NCBI RefSeq assembly: GCF_901827155.1 | Contig: NZ_LR594659.1 | Coordinates: 1,178,001-1,242,000 of the forward strand | Source: Variovorax sp. PBL-H6 | GTDB taxonomy: Bacteria; Pseudomonadota; Gammaproteobacteria; Burkholderiales; Burkholderiaceae_C | Direction: 5' to 3' | DNA: 64,000 bases | Shown here: positions 18,002 to 27,067 of the stretch, one piece after another | Position numbering within the stretch: the first letter of the stretch is position 1 | Layout of the letters: each line of letters starts with the position of its first letter | Notes under the pieces: generated by a model | The model's database searches: none | What the model saw: the letters and a program-made list of their open reading frames with translations, nothing else | Told to the model about the DNA's origin: nothing | Translations under genes and position numbers: made by a program

Positions 18002-18907
18002 ATGGAAACGTCCACCTCTGCCACGGTCGTGAGCGCCACGGCTTCCCTGGCGCTGGCGCCACAAGAACGCAGGCGCGGCCCGCTGCGCTGGCTCGGCGGC
18101 TTCGGGCCCTCGGGACTGCTCGGCCTCGCGGTGCTGCTGTTCTGGCTGCTCGCGGCGCTGCTCGGACCCTGGCTCCTCTCGCAGGGCACGGCGGTCTCGG
18201 GCACCTCGAACGTCTTCGCGCCGATCAGCGCAACGCACTGGCTGGGTACCGACTTCCTTGGCCGCGACATGCTGGCGCTCGTCGTCGAAGGCGCGCGCTA
18301 CACGATCGGCGTCGCGCTGCTGGCCACCGTGCTGGCGAGCGGCACCGGCATCACGCTGGCGCTGCTGGCCGCCGCCAGCGGGCGCTGGACCGATGCGGTG
18401 CTCAGTCGCGGGCTCGACACGCTGACCGCGATCCCCAGCAAGATGTTTGCGCTGATCATGGTGGCCGGCTTCGGCTCCTCGGTGCCCATGCTGGTGGTCA
18501 CGGCCGGCATCATCTACGTGCCGGGCGCCTATCGCATGGCGCGCTCGCTCGCCGTCAACATCAATGCGCTCGACTATGTGACGGTGGCGCGCACGCGCGG
18601 CGAAGGCACGCTCTACATCATGCTGCGCGAGATCCTGCCCAACATCGTGGGCCCGATGCTGGCCGACCTGGGCCTGCGCTTCGTGTACGTGGTGCTGCTG
18701 CTGGCGAGCCTGAGCTTCCTCGGCCTGGGCATCCAGCCGCCGGCGGCCGACTGGGGCTCGCTGGTGCGCGAGAACATCGGCGCGCTGGCCATGGGCGGCG
18801 CTTCGGTGATCGTGCCGGCGCTGGCCATCGCGAGCCTGACCATCGCAGTCAACCTCGTCATCGACAACCTGCCGGGCCGCACCGCCCGCGAAAGAGGAGC
18901 ACGCTGA
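18002..18907 (+). CDS. ABC transporter permease, DppC type
   Basis: 301 residues. The N-terminal cytoplasmic arm is followed by GPSGLLGLAVLLFWLLAALL, then the DppC hallmark THWLGTDFLGRDMLALVVEG and the EAA loop YVTVARTRGEGTLYIMLREI. The C-terminus contains FLGLGIQPPAADWGSLVREN, common to this family. The ATG follows GGGGAGG. The stop shares a base with the ATG of the ATPase gene (TGATG), so the two are translationally coupled. Confidence 0.93.
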   Translation: METSTSATVVSATASLALAPQERRRGPLRWLGGFGPSGLLGLAVLLFWLLAALLGPWLLSQGTAVSGTSNVFAPISATHWLGTDFLGRDMLALVVEGARYTIGVALLATVLASGTGITLALLAAASGRWTDAVLSRGLDTLTAIPSKMFALIMVAGFGSSVPMLVVTAGIIYVPGAYRMARSLAVNINALDYVTVARTRGEGTLYIMLREILPNIVGPMLADLGLRFVYVVLLLASLSFLGLGIQPPAADWGSLVRENIGALAMGGASVIVPALAIASLTIAVNLVIDNLPGRTARERGAR

Positions 18908-20535
18908 TGGGCGCACCACTCACCGTCCAGGGCCTCAGCATCTGCGCCGGGGCGAACACGCTGGTCGACAGCCTGAGCTTCTCCGTGCAGCCCGGCGAGG
19001 TGCTGGCGCTGATCGGCGAGTCGGGCTCCGGCAAGACCACCACCGCGCTGGCGCTGATGGGCTATGCCCGCCACGGCTGCCGCATCTCGGCGGGGCGCGT
19101 GCAGATCGGCGCCACGGACGTGCTCGCGCTGGACGTGGCGCAGCAGCGTGCGCTGCGCGGCCGCACCGTCTCCTACATCGCGCAGAGCGCGGCCGCCTCC
19201 TTCAATCCCTCGCGCACGATCATGGACCAGGTGGTCGAACCGACCGTGATCCACGGCTTGTGCAAGCGCTCGGAGGCCGAGGCGAAGGCGGTGCAGCTGT
19301 TCCGCGAGCTGGCGCTGCCCGACCCGGAAACCATCGGCGACCGCTATCCGCACCAGGTCTCCGGTGGCCAGCTGCAGCGGCTGATGGCGGCGATGGCGCT
19401 GATCGGCGACCCCGAGCTCGTCATCCTCGACGAGCCGACCACCGCACTCGACGTCACCACGCAGATCGAGGTGCTGCGCGCCTTTCGCCGCGTGGTGCGC
19501 GAGCGCCGCGCCACTGCGGTGTACGTGAGCCACGACCTGGCCGTGGTCGCGCAGATGGCCGACCACATCCTGGTGCTGCGCGACGGCAAGATGCGCGAGC
19601 TCAACGCGACCGGGCAGGTCCTGTCGGCACCGGTGGACGACTACACCAAGTGCCTGCTGGCCGCCGCGCGCCCCGTGCCGCGTGCGTCGGCCAAGGCAGC
19701 GAACGACGACCCCGAGCTGCTGCTCGACATACGCCAGCTTTCGGCGGGCTACGGTCCGGTGGATGCGCAGGGGCGCCCGGCCATGCCGATCCTGCAGGAC
19801 ATCAACCTCCAGCTGCACCGCGGGCAGGCCATCGGCGTGATCGGCGAGTCGGGCTCCGGCAAGACCACGCTTGCGCGGGCGGTGGCCGGTCTCCTGAAGC
19901 CCAGCCAGGGCAGCGTGCTGTTCCGCGGGCACGCGCTCAAGCCGACGCTGCAGCAGCGCGACCGCGATGAACTGCGCCGCATCCAGATCGTGTTCCAGAT
20001 GGCCGACACGGCGCTCAATCCTTCGCAGTCCATCGAGCGCATCCTGGCGCGCCCGCTGGAGTTCTACAAGGGCTTGCGCGGCGAGCCGCTGAAACGCCGC
20101 ATCCGCGAGCTGCTGGACCTGGTGAAGCTGCCGCAATCCGTCGCCGGCCGCTTGCCGGGCGGCCTCTCGGGCGGGCAGAAGCAGCGCGTGAACCTGGCGC
20201 GCGCACTCGCGGCCGACCCCGACCTCATCCTCTGCGACGAGGTGACCTCCGCGCTCGACACCGTGGTGGCCGCGGCAGTGCTCGACCTGATGGCCGAGCT
20301 CCGGCGCGAGCTCGGCGTGTCCTACCTGTTCATCAGCCACGACCTGCACACGGTGCGCGCGGTGTGCGACGAGATCGTCGTCATGCAGCACGGCCGCAAG
20401 CTGGCGCAGGTGGCGCGCTGCGACTACGAGCGTGGGCCGCACCACCCCTATTACGAACTGCTCGCCCGTTCGGTGCCCGAGCTGCGCCAGGGCTGGCTGG
20501 ACGACATGGACCGCATTGCCGCGGCAGCAAGATGA
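18907..20535 (+). CDS. Dipeptide-type ABC transporter ATP-binding protein, two fused nucleotide-binding domains
   Basis: 542 residues with two complete ATPase domains, equivalent to DppD and DppF fused. Domain 1 has Walker A GESGSGKTTTALALMG, signature VSGGQLQRL and Walker B LVILDEPTTALDV. Domain 2 has GESGSGKTTLARAVAG, LSGGQKQRVNLARALA and LILCDEVTSALDT. Fusion of both subunits is a known variant. It energises the importer formed by the two upstream permeases. It overlaps the next gene by 4 bp (ATGA). Confidence 0.94.
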   Translation: MGAPLTVQGLSICAGANTLVDSLSFSVQPGEVLALIGESGSGKTTTALALMGYARHGCRISAGRVQIGATDVLALDVAQQRALRGRTVSYIAQSAAASFNPSRTIMDQVVEPTVIHGLCKRSEAEAKAVQLFRELALPDPETIGDRYPHQVSGGQLQRLMAAMALIGDPELVILDEPTTALDVTTQIEVLRAFRRVVRERRATAVYVSHDLAVVAQMADHILVLRDGKMRELNATGQVLSAPVDDYTKCLLAAARPVPRASAKAANDDPELLLDIRQLSAGYGPVDAQGRPAMPILQDINLQLHRGQAIGVIGESGSGKTTLARAVAGLLKPSQGSVLFRGHALKPTLQQRDRDELRRIQIVFQMADTALNPSQSIERILARPLEFYKGLRGEPLKRRIRELLDLVKLPQSVAGRLPGGLSGGQKQRVNLARALAADPDLILCDEVTSALDTVVAAAVLDLMAELRRELGVSYLFISHDLHTVRAVCDEIVVMQHGRKLAQVARCDYERGPHHPYYELLARSVPELRQGWLDDMDRIAAAAR

Positions 20536-21635
20536 TCAGAACCGAAATGACACCGACCTTCCGCATCGCATTGATCGCCGGCGATGGCATCGGCAAGGAA
20601 GTGATGCCCGAAGGCGTGCGCGTGGTGCAGGCAGCGGCAGCGCGCTTCGGTTTCGAGCTCGACTGCCGCACCATCGACTGGGCGAGCTGCGACTACCACG
20701 CCGAGCACGGCCAGATGATGCCGGACGACTGGAAGCAGCAGCTGAAGGGCGTCGACGCGCTGTACTTCGGCGCGGTCGGCTGGCCCGCCACCGTGCCGGA
20801 CCATGTCTCGCTCTGGGGATCGCTCCTGAAGTTCCGCCGCGAGTTCGATCAGTACATCAACTTGCGCCCGGTGCGCCTGTTCGAGGGCGTGCCGTGCCCC
20901 CTCGCCGGCCGCAAGCCCGGGGACATCGACTACCTGGTGGTGCGCGAGAACACCGAGGGCGAGTACACCTCGCTGGGTGGCGTGATGTACGAAGGGACCG
21001 AGCGCGAGATCGTGATCCAGGAATCGGTGTTCTCGCGCCACGGCGCCGACCGCGTGCTGAAGTACGCCTACGAGCTCGCCCACGCGCGCCCGAGAAAGCG
21101 CCTGACGGTGGCGACCAAGAGCAACGGCATCGCGATCAGCATGCCCTGGTGGGACGGGCGCGCCGACGTCATCGGTCGCGACTATCCCGAGGTGCAGATG
21201 GACAAGCAGCACATCGACATCCTGTCGGCGCGCTTCGTGCTGCAGCCCACGCGCTTCGACGTGGTGGTGGCGAGCAACCTGTTCGGCGACATCCTCTCCG
21301 ACCTCGGCCCCGCGACCACCGGCACCATCGGACTCGCGCCGTCGGCCAACCTCAACCCGGACCGCAAGTTCCCCTCGCTGTTCGAGCCCGTGCACGGCTC
21401 GGCGCCCGACATCTACGGCCAGAACATCGCCAACCCGATCGCGATGATCTGGTCGGGGGCGCTGATGCTGGATTTCCTCACGCAGGGGCAGGGCGCAGGG
21501 CGCGCCGCACATGACGCGATCCTCGGCGCGATCGAGGCGGTGCTGAGGGAAGGGCCGCGCTCGCGCGACCTCGGCGGCACGGCCTCGACCACCGAGATCG
21601 GCATTGCGATCGCCGAGCGCGTTGCCGCGGGCTGA
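20532..21635 (+). CDS. ttuC: Tartrate/D-malate dehydrogenase (isocitrate/isopropylmalate dehydrogenase family)
   Basis: 367 residues. Close to TtuC/DmlA: IAGDGIGKEVMPEGVRVVQA, WASCDYHAEHGQMMPDDW, SLWGSLLKFRREFDQYINLR, RENTEGEYTSLGG, VVVASNLFGDILSDLGPA, and SLFEPVHGSAPDIYGQNIAN. The enzyme oxidatively decarboxylates D-malate or oxidises tartrate with NAD and a divalent metal. The ATG at 20532 overlaps the ABC ATPase stop (ATGA); MTPTFR at 20547 is an alternative. Its place between transporter and semialdehyde dehydrogenase suggests that catabolism of the imported compound passes through a hydroxy-dicarboxylate. Confidence 0.9.
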   Translation: MIRTEMTPTFRIALIAGDGIGKEVMPEGVRVVQAAAARFGFELDCRTIDWASCDYHAEHGQMMPDDWKQQLKGVDALYFGAVGWPATVPDHVSLWGSLLKFRREFDQYINLRPVRLFEGVPCPLAGRKPGDIDYLVVRENTEGEYTSLGGVMYEGTEREIVIQESVFSRHGADRVLKYAYELAHARPRKRLTVATKSNGIAISMPWWDGRADVIGRDYPEVQMDKQHIDILSARFVLQPTRFDVVVASNLFGDILSDLGPATTGTIGLAPSANLNPDRKFPSLFEPVHGSAPDIYGQNIANPIAMIWSGALMLDFLTQGQGAGRAAHDAILGAIEAVLREGPRSRDLGGTASTTEIGIAIAERVAAG

Positions 21636-21660
21636 ACCTTTTCCACTCCGACTCCCAACC

Positions 21661-23139
21661 ATGACACTGACCCTCGAACGCCAGGACCTGATGCCCGGCC
21701 TGCAACTCATCGGCGCCGACTGGCGCGAAGCCGGCGACGAGCGCCGCCTCGACGTCACCGACCCCGCCAGCGACGCCGTCTTCGCCAGCGTGCCCGACGG
21801 CACGGCTGCCGATGCGCGCGCCGCGGTCGATGCGGCGCACGCCGCCTTCCCGGCCTGGCGCGCCGTGCCCGCGAAGCAACGCGCGCAGATCCTCAAGCGC
21901 TGGAACGACCTCATGCTCGCGCATCAGGAAGACCTGGCCCGCCTGATCTCGCGCGAACAGGGCAAGCCGCTCGCCGAGGGACGCGGCGAGGTCGCCTATG
22001 CCGCGAGTTACGTGGAGTGGTTTGCCGAGGAGGCCACGCGCGCCAACGGCGAGGTGATTCCGGCGCCGGTGACGGGCCGCCGCATGCTCGCTCTGAAGGA
22101 GCCGGTCGGCGTGGTGGCGGCGATCACGCCGTGGAACTTTCCGGCTGCCATGATCGCGCGCAAGATCGCGCCGGCGCTGGCGGCTGGCTGCACGGTGGTG
22201 TGCAAGCCGGCCGAGGACACGCCGCTCACCTCGCTTGCGCTGGTCAAGCTGGCCCAGGAGGCCGGCGTGCCGGCGGGCGTGCTCAACATCGTGACCGCCT
22301 CGCGCGAACGCACGCCCGGGGTGGTGGACGCGTGGCTGGCCGATGCGCGCGTGCGCAAGATCACCTTCACCGGTTCCACGCCGGTGGGCAAGCACCTTGC
22401 GCGCGCCTCGGCCGATACGCTGAAGAAGCTGTCGCTCGAGCTGGGCGGCAATGCGCCCTTCATCGTGTTCGAGGATGCCGACCTCGATGCCGCGGTGGAA
22501 GGCTTGATGGCGGCCAAGTTCCGCAATGGAGGGCAGACCTGCGTATGCCCGAACCGCGTGTTCGTGCAGGCGAAGGTGCATGACGCATTCGTCGACAAGC
22601 TCGCCACGCGCGTCGGTGCGTTGAAGGTTGGCCCGGCGACGCAGCCGGATTCGCAGATCGGCCCGATGATCAACGCGCGTGCAGTCGAGAAGATCGAGCG
22701 CCATGTGAAGGACGCGGTTGCCAAGGGCGCACGCATCGTGGTCGGCGGCCAGCGGCTGCGCTCCGCGACCTGCGACGGCCCGCACTACTACGCACCGACC
22801 GTGCTGGTGAACGCCGACGCCAGGATGGAATGCAGCTGCGAGGAGACCTTCGGGCCGGTGGTGCCGGTCACGCGCTTCGAGAGCGAAGCCGAGGTGATCG
22901 CCGCCGCCAACGACACGCCCTTCGGCCTGGCGGCCTACTTCTATTCGAACGACGTGCGCCGCATCTGGCGCGTCGCCGAGGCGCTGGAGTCGGGCATCGT
23001 CGGCATCAACGAAGGCGCATTGGCCGCCGAGGCGGCGCCCTTCGGCGGCGTGAAGGAGTCGGGCTACGGCCGCGAGGGCTCGGTGCATGGCCTGGACGAC
23101 TACATGCACATCAAGTACCTGTGCCAGGGGCAGCTGTAG
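21661..23139 (+). CDS. gabD: NAD(P)-dependent succinate-semialdehyde dehydrogenase-like aldehyde dehydrogenase
   Basis: 492 residues. ALDH signatures: AITPWNFPAAMIARKIAPAL, FTGSTPVGKHLA, catalytic Glu in LELGGNAPFIVFEDAD and catalytic Cys in RNGGQTCVCPNRV. The extended similarity is to GabD, which oxidises succinate semialdehyde to succinate. It ends the rightward catabolic run that began at the cupin gene. If the pathway degrades a gamma-amino compound, this would deliver carbon to the TCA cycle; substrate preference is inferred from family only. Confidence 0.9.
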   Translation: MTLTLERQDLMPGLQLIGADWREAGDERRLDVTDPASDAVFASVPDGTAADARAAVDAAHAAFPAWRAVPAKQRAQILKRWNDLMLAHQEDLARLISREQGKPLAEGRGEVAYAASYVEWFAEEATRANGEVIPAPVTGRRMLALKEPVGVVAAITPWNFPAAMIARKIAPALAAGCTVVCKPAEDTPLTSLALVKLAQEAGVPAGVLNIVTASRERTPGVVDAWLADARVRKITFTGSTPVGKHLARASADTLKKLSLELGGNAPFIVFEDADLDAAVEGLMAAKFRNGGQTCVCPNRVFVQAKVHDAFVDKLATRVGALKVGPATQPDSQIGPMINARAVEKIERHVKDAVAKGARIVVGGQRLRSATCDGPHYYAPTVLVNADARMECSCEETFGPVVPVTRFESEAEVIAAANDTPFGLAAYFYSNDVRRIWRVAEALESGIVGINEGALAAEAAPFGGVKESGYGREGSVHGLDDYMHIKYLCQGQL

Positions 23140-23200
23140 CAGTTCTTCGGGCCACATCGCTCGCGCGACGAATGCGGCTTCGCTGCCGGTTGTCGCGACC

Positions 23201-23246
23201 CAGGCGCAGCCTGGAAGCCAGCGCAGGCGCAGCCTAGAAGTCAGCG
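23201..23246. repeat. 23-bp tandem duplication across a gene end
   Basis: Two adjacent 23-bp units (23201-23223 and 23224-23246) share 21 of 23 bases, beginning CAGGCGCAGCCT. The second contains the stop codon of the leftward FAD oxidoreductase. A recent slip duplication is likely; the reading frame of the gene is unaffected. Confidence 0.6.
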
Positions 23247-24559
23247 ACCTTGCCCCAGGCGGAGCCGCTGAACCGCCCCGGCCTGTACGGCGCGGGATCA
23301 ACAATCGGTTCGGCACCGGTGGCAAGGTCCGCGATCAGGTGGCCAGCGCCAGGGCCGATGCCGAAGCCGTGTCCGGAAAAACCAGCGGCCAGGATGAAGC
23401 CCGGCATCGACGGCACTTCGCCGATGCCCGGAACACCGTCCGGCGTGCTGTCGACGAAGCCTGCCCAGGCGTGCGTGATCCTGGCATCGCGAAGCTGGGG
23501 CAGCAGTTCGACGGCGCGCCGATGGGTCTCCCTGACCGCCGCCAGATCCGGCTTCGGGTCCAGGATGCGCACATGCTCCATCGGGGTCGGCGCATCGAGC
23601 CGCCACCGCTTCAGCGTTTCATGTCCGCCACGAATGCCTTCCAGGCCTCCCGGCAGAAGACTGCGCCAGCGCTTGGCGAACATCGGCAGGAACTGCGGGG
23701 CAAAGCGCATGAACTGCGGCGTCACGTCCACGCGCGCGCGGCCGCTGATGGCCAGTGCGTAGCGTCCGTCGTTGCGACGCGTGGCGGACACGCCCGCGCT
23801 CACCAGGGCATCCGGCAAGCGATGTTCCACGGGGGACACGCTGAGAATGGATTGGCGGACCGAGGCTTGGGGAAAACGGATGCCGAGCTGCCGGCAGAAC
23901 GAGGACGCCCAGGCGCCACCGGCGAGCACGGCCGTCCTGGTCTTGATGACACCGGCTTCCGTGATGACACCGCTGACCCGCCCACCTTCCGTCTCGATGC
24001 CGCGGGCTGCGCAATTCTGATGAATGCTGCCCCCGAGCTTGATGAGCGCAGCGGCCACGGCCGGCGCAGCCTTGGCGGGATCGGCAGTGCCGTCGCTCGG
24101 CGAGAAAACGCCGCCTTTCCAGGCGCGGCCGGTGGCCTCCCCGCGCTCGGCGGCTTCGCGGCCACTCAGCATGTAGGTCGTCACGCCTGCGGTTTTCGCG
24201 AAATCGCGCCAGTGGGCCCAGCGGGAAATTTCGGCTTCGTCGTTGCTGAGGTACAGGAGCCCGCAGCGATGGAAGCCCGTGTCTTCGCCGCTGTCGGCGG
24301 CGAACCGTTCCCAGAGATCCAGGCTCTTGCTTGCGATCGGCAGTTCGCGCGCGTCGCGGTTCTGCTGGCGGCACCAGCCCCAGTTGCGGCTGGACTGCTC
24401 GGCGCCGATCCTGCCCTTTTCCACCAGGGCGACCGAAACGCCGCGCTTGGCCAGGTAGTAGGCGGTAAAGACACCGATGATCCCGCCGCCGATCACGACG
24501 ACATCGGCCGAGGCCGGCAGCGTGGGCGAAGTCTGGATGTGTTGCAGCGGAGGGGACAT
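23234..24559 (-). CDS. FAD-dependent D-amino-acid dehydrogenase-like oxidoreductase
   Basis: 441 residues from the ATG at 24559. The Rossmann FAD motif DVVVIGGGIIGVFTAYYLA is followed by EQSSRNWGWCRQQNRDARE, a signature of a DAO subgroup (DadA-like) common in Burkholderiales. The C-terminal part has HAWAGFVDSTPDGVPGIGE and FSGHGFGIGPGAGHLIADLA. It oxidises an amino acid or amine, probably passing electrons to the membrane. It lies 19 bp downstream of an aldehyde dehydrogenase in the same leftward operon, so the pair could act as amine to aldehyde to acid. An upstream in-frame Met would overlap the dehydrogenase and is less likely. Confidence 0.9.
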   Translation of the reverse strand: MSPPLQHIQTSPTLPASADVVVIGGGIIGVFTAYYLAKRGVSVALVEKGRIGAEQSSRNWGWCRQQNRDARELPIASKSLDLWERFAADSGEDTGFHRCGLLYLSNDEAEISRWAHWRDFAKTAGVTTYMLSGREAAERGEATGRAWKGGVFSPSDGTADPAKAAPAVAAALIKLGGSIHQNCAARGIETEGGRVSGVITEAGVIKTRTAVLAGGAWASSFCRQLGIRFPQASVRQSILSVSPVEHRLPDALVSAGVSATRRNDGRYALAISGRARVDVTPQFMRFAPQFLPMFAKRWRSLLPGGLEGIRGGHETLKRWRLDAPTPMEHVRILDPKPDLAAVRETHRRAVELLPQLRDARITHAWAGFVDSTPDGVPGIGEVPSMPGFILAAGFSGHGFGIGPGAGHLIADLATGAEPIVDPAPYRPGRFSGSAWGKVADF

Positions 24560-24578
24560 GATGGATCTCGCTGGTGAT

Positions 24579-26099
24579 TCAAAGTCCGTTCGACTCATCG
24601 AAAGCCTGGCTCTCGGGATTTCGCGTCGGTGCGGCAGGGGCATCCTGGGAGCCCAGAATGGCTTTGGTTTCCAGGTACTCCTCGAAGCCCTCCAGGCCGT
24701 ACTCGCGGCCATTTCCCGAGCGCTTGTAGCCGCCGAAGGGGGCATGGGGATTCCAGGCCGGGTAGTTGATGTGCACCTGCCCGCAGCGGATGCGCGCCGC
24801 GATGGCACGTGCCGCGCCGAGGTCATGGCCTTGCACGTGGGCGCCCAGGCCGTAGACGGTGTCGTTGGCGATCTCCACCGCTTCGTCCACGCTGTCATAG
24901 GGAATGATCGCGAGCACCGGGCCGAAGATCTCCTCCTGCGCGATCTGCATGTGAGACTGCACCGAGGTGAAGATGGTCGCACGGCAGTAGAAGCCGCGGC
25001 TCGAGCCCTCGGGCCGGCCGGCGCCGCCGCAGATGAGTCGCGCGCCTTCGGCGATTCCGATGCCGATCATTTCCTGCACCCGATTGAACTGCGCGCGATT
25101 CGCCACCGGGCCGTGGGTCGTCTGCTGCGAACGCGGATCGCCCACGACGATGCCCGACACCGCTTCGAGCGCGATCCGCTCGACCTCCCGGAGACGCTCG
25201 CGGGGCACGATCATGCGGGTCGGTGCACTGCAGGATTGGCCGACGTTGCGAAAGGCGGCCGCGATGCCTGGCGGTACGGCACGCGCGAGGTCCGCATCCG
25301 GCAGGATGAGGTTGGGAGATTTGCCGCCGAGCTCCTGGGCCACGCGCTTTACCGTCGGGGCGGCGGCCTGGGCAACGAGGACACCGGCCCTCGTCGAACC
25401 GGTGATCGAGATCATGTCCACGTCCGGATGCGAAGCCAAGGCGGCACCGACCTCCGGACCATTGCCGTTCACCAGGTTGAAGACGCCCGGGGGGATGCCG
25501 GCGTCGTGCATCACTTCGGCGAAGAGCAGGGCGCTCAGTGGCGACAGCTCGCTGGGCTTCAAGACGACCGTACATCCGGCTGCCAGGGCTGGTCCGACCT
25601 TGGCGGTGATCTGATAGAGCGGCCAGTTCCACGGTGTGATCAGGCCGCAGACGCCAATGGCCTCGCGCACGATGGCCATGTCCCCGCGATGGGTGATGAA
25701 CGGATAGCGGGTCAGGTTGTCCCGTGCCACGCGGATGTGCTGTGCCGCAGATGGCACCTGCGTGCTGCGCGCAAAGCAGATGGCAGCGCCCATCTCCAGC
25801 GAGATCGCCTGGGCGAACAGTTCTGCGCGCTCGAGGATCAGCGCGTGGACGCGATCGAGAAGCAAGGCCCTGCCCTGGACCGGACTCACCGACCAGGTGG
25901 TGAAGGCGCTTCGCGCCTGTGCCACCGCTGCATCGACATCTCTTGCACTGCCCAGTGCGATCTCCGCGACAGTCTCTTCGGTCGAAGGGTCGACCACGCC
26001 GACGCGCGCCAGCGTTTCCGGCAGGACCCACTCGCCGCCGATGAACATGCGATCCAGATGACCAGCTCTCTTGAAGTGCTCGATGACGGAGGCGTTCAT
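24579..26099 (-). CDS. NAD-dependent aldehyde dehydrogenase
   Basis: 506 residues. ALDH motifs: LITPWNWPLYQITAKVGPAL, ISITGSTRAGVLVAQAAAPT, catalytic Glu in AQELGGKSPNLILPDADLA, catalytic Cys in RNVGQSCSAPTRM, and EEIFGPVLAIIPYDSVDEAV. The class is broad (betaine/4-aminobutyraldehyde-like), so the substrate is open. It is first in the operon with an FAD oxidoreductase. The 115-bp leader upstream is shared with the aminotransferase gene at 9025, implying one regulon that makes and then oxidises aldehydes. Confidence 0.92.
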   Translation of the reverse strand: MNASVIEHFKRAGHLDRMFIGGEWVLPETLARVGVVDPSTEETVAEIALGSARDVDAAVAQARSAFTTWSVSPVQGRALLLDRVHALILERAELFAQAISLEMGAAICFARSTQVPSAAQHIRVARDNLTRYPFITHRGDMAIVREAIGVCGLITPWNWPLYQITAKVGPALAAGCTVVLKPSELSPLSALLFAEVMHDAGIPPGVFNLVNGNGPEVGAALASHPDVDMISITGSTRAGVLVAQAAAPTVKRVAQELGGKSPNLILPDADLARAVPPGIAAAFRNVGQSCSAPTRMIVPRERLREVERIALEAVSGIVVGDPRSQQTTHGPVANRAQFNRVQEMIGIGIAEGARLICGGAGRPEGSSRGFYCRATIFTSVQSHMQIAQEEIFGPVLAIIPYDSVDEAVEIANDTVYGLGAHVQGHDLGAARAIAARIRCGQVHINYPAWNPHAPFGGYKRSGNGREYGLEGFEEYLETKAILGSQDAPAAPTRNPESQAFDESNGL

Positions 26100-26211
26100 G
26101 GAGTGGGCCCTTCGGAAATGTTGTGAGGATTGTTCATTGCGATCTCTGCGCAGGCGTGGCCACGGATGCCGGGTGGTGCGAGGGGTAGGGCATGAAGGGG
26201 CTGGGGCCTGG

Positions 26212-26328
26212 CCTTTTGGATGTCCAAAAGTCTAGGCTGCACGCCCTGCGAGCCGGTGCTTCAATGAGGGGCTTGCACAAAGCAGGCTGCGGTTGTGCGG
26301 GTCGCGACGGCAGAATCTGCTGTCGCAC
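26212..26328 (-). promoter_or_regulatory. Repeated regulatory leader, copy 2 (two palindromes)
   Basis: About 117 bp upstream of the aldehyde dehydrogenase, matching 10446-10560. It contains a 16-bp palindrome TTTTGGATGTCCAAAA (26214-26229) and a 21-bp interrupted palindrome of form CGAC-n-GCAGA...TCTGC-n-GTCG (26305-26325). Between them AAGCAGGCTGCGGTTGTGCG is identical in both copies. A -10-like TAGACT on the minus strand precedes the shorter palindrome. The distance from palindrome to start is 115 bp here versus about 20 bp in copy 1, so a longer untranslated leader is expected. The remaining 26329-26526 interval shows no convincing gene. Confidence 0.7.
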
Positions 26329-26526
26329 GCGGTCAACCGGGATCACGCGCTGGCCGACGAGCGCTCGTAGCGGATGACTTCGGCCAGCGGTGGTGCAAGC
26401 GCCTGAACAAATGGGTTGCGACTCACAGCGCCGTGGGAATTTTCAGCGTGCTTCTGTGGGAAATGGACGACCGCCTTTGGCCTGCGAATGCGCCACGCTG
26501 GTTCAAAAGCATCCCAGCATGAACCC

Positions 26527-26970
26527 ATGGACAAGTTCTTTGCCTCTTTCGCCAACGCGACCGCGCGTGCCGCCGGCAGTCCGTTCGCCTTTCTTTTTTG
26601 TGTTGCCTTGGTCATCGGCTGGGCGGTTTCAGGTCCCCTCTTTGGTTTCTCTGAAAACTGGCAACTGGTCATCAATACCGCGACCACCATCATCACCTTC
26701 CTGATGGTGTTCCTGATCCAGAACACGCAGAACCGCGATGGCGTCGCGCTTCAGACCAAGCTCGACGAACTGATCCGTTCATCGAGTGCCGGCGACGAAT
26801 TCATCGGCATCGAGAAGCTGACCGACAAGCAACTCGCCGTGCTTCATGAACGCTGCGAAGCAGCGGCCAAGCGCAGCCATGCGGCATTGCAGGGCGCCAT
26901 CCACGAACGCAAGCGTCGCGCTCGCGAGCGCGGGGATGGAGACGCGGCTGAACCAGAAAGGAAGAGATGA
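26527..26970 (+). CDS. Low-affinity iron permease-like small membrane protein
   Basis: 147 residues. Two membrane helices near residues 19-40 (FAFLFCVALVIGWAVSGPLF) and 48-68 (LVINTATTIITFLMVFLIQN) are followed by QNTQNRDGVALQTKLDELIR and a basic C-terminal tail rich in Arg and Lys. This matches the bacterial low-affinity iron permease family (PF04120). The family name comes from fungal Fet4; iron transport by these short bacterial members is not established. The start was taken at the ATG preceding MDKFFASF. Confidence 0.8.
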   Translation: MDKFFASFANATARAAGSPFAFLFCVALVIGWAVSGPLFGFSENWQLVINTATTIITFLMVFLIQNTQNRDGVALQTKLDELIRSSSAGDEFIGIEKLTDKQLAVLHERCEAAAKRSHAALQGAIHERKRRARERGDGDAAEPERKR

Positions 26971-27067
26971 AGAAGTCCGTCTGGCCATTGCGCCAGCGAT
27001 CAGACCGGTGCGCAGCGCGGCGCGCAGTCCTGCCCGGGCACTCGCATCCGATGCGGTACAAAGCCGC

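Noticed and set aside
26295..26726. Open frames on both strands upstream of the iron-permease-like gene
   Set aside because: No motif, no ribosome site and overlap with the conserved two-palindrome leader; treated as intergenic.
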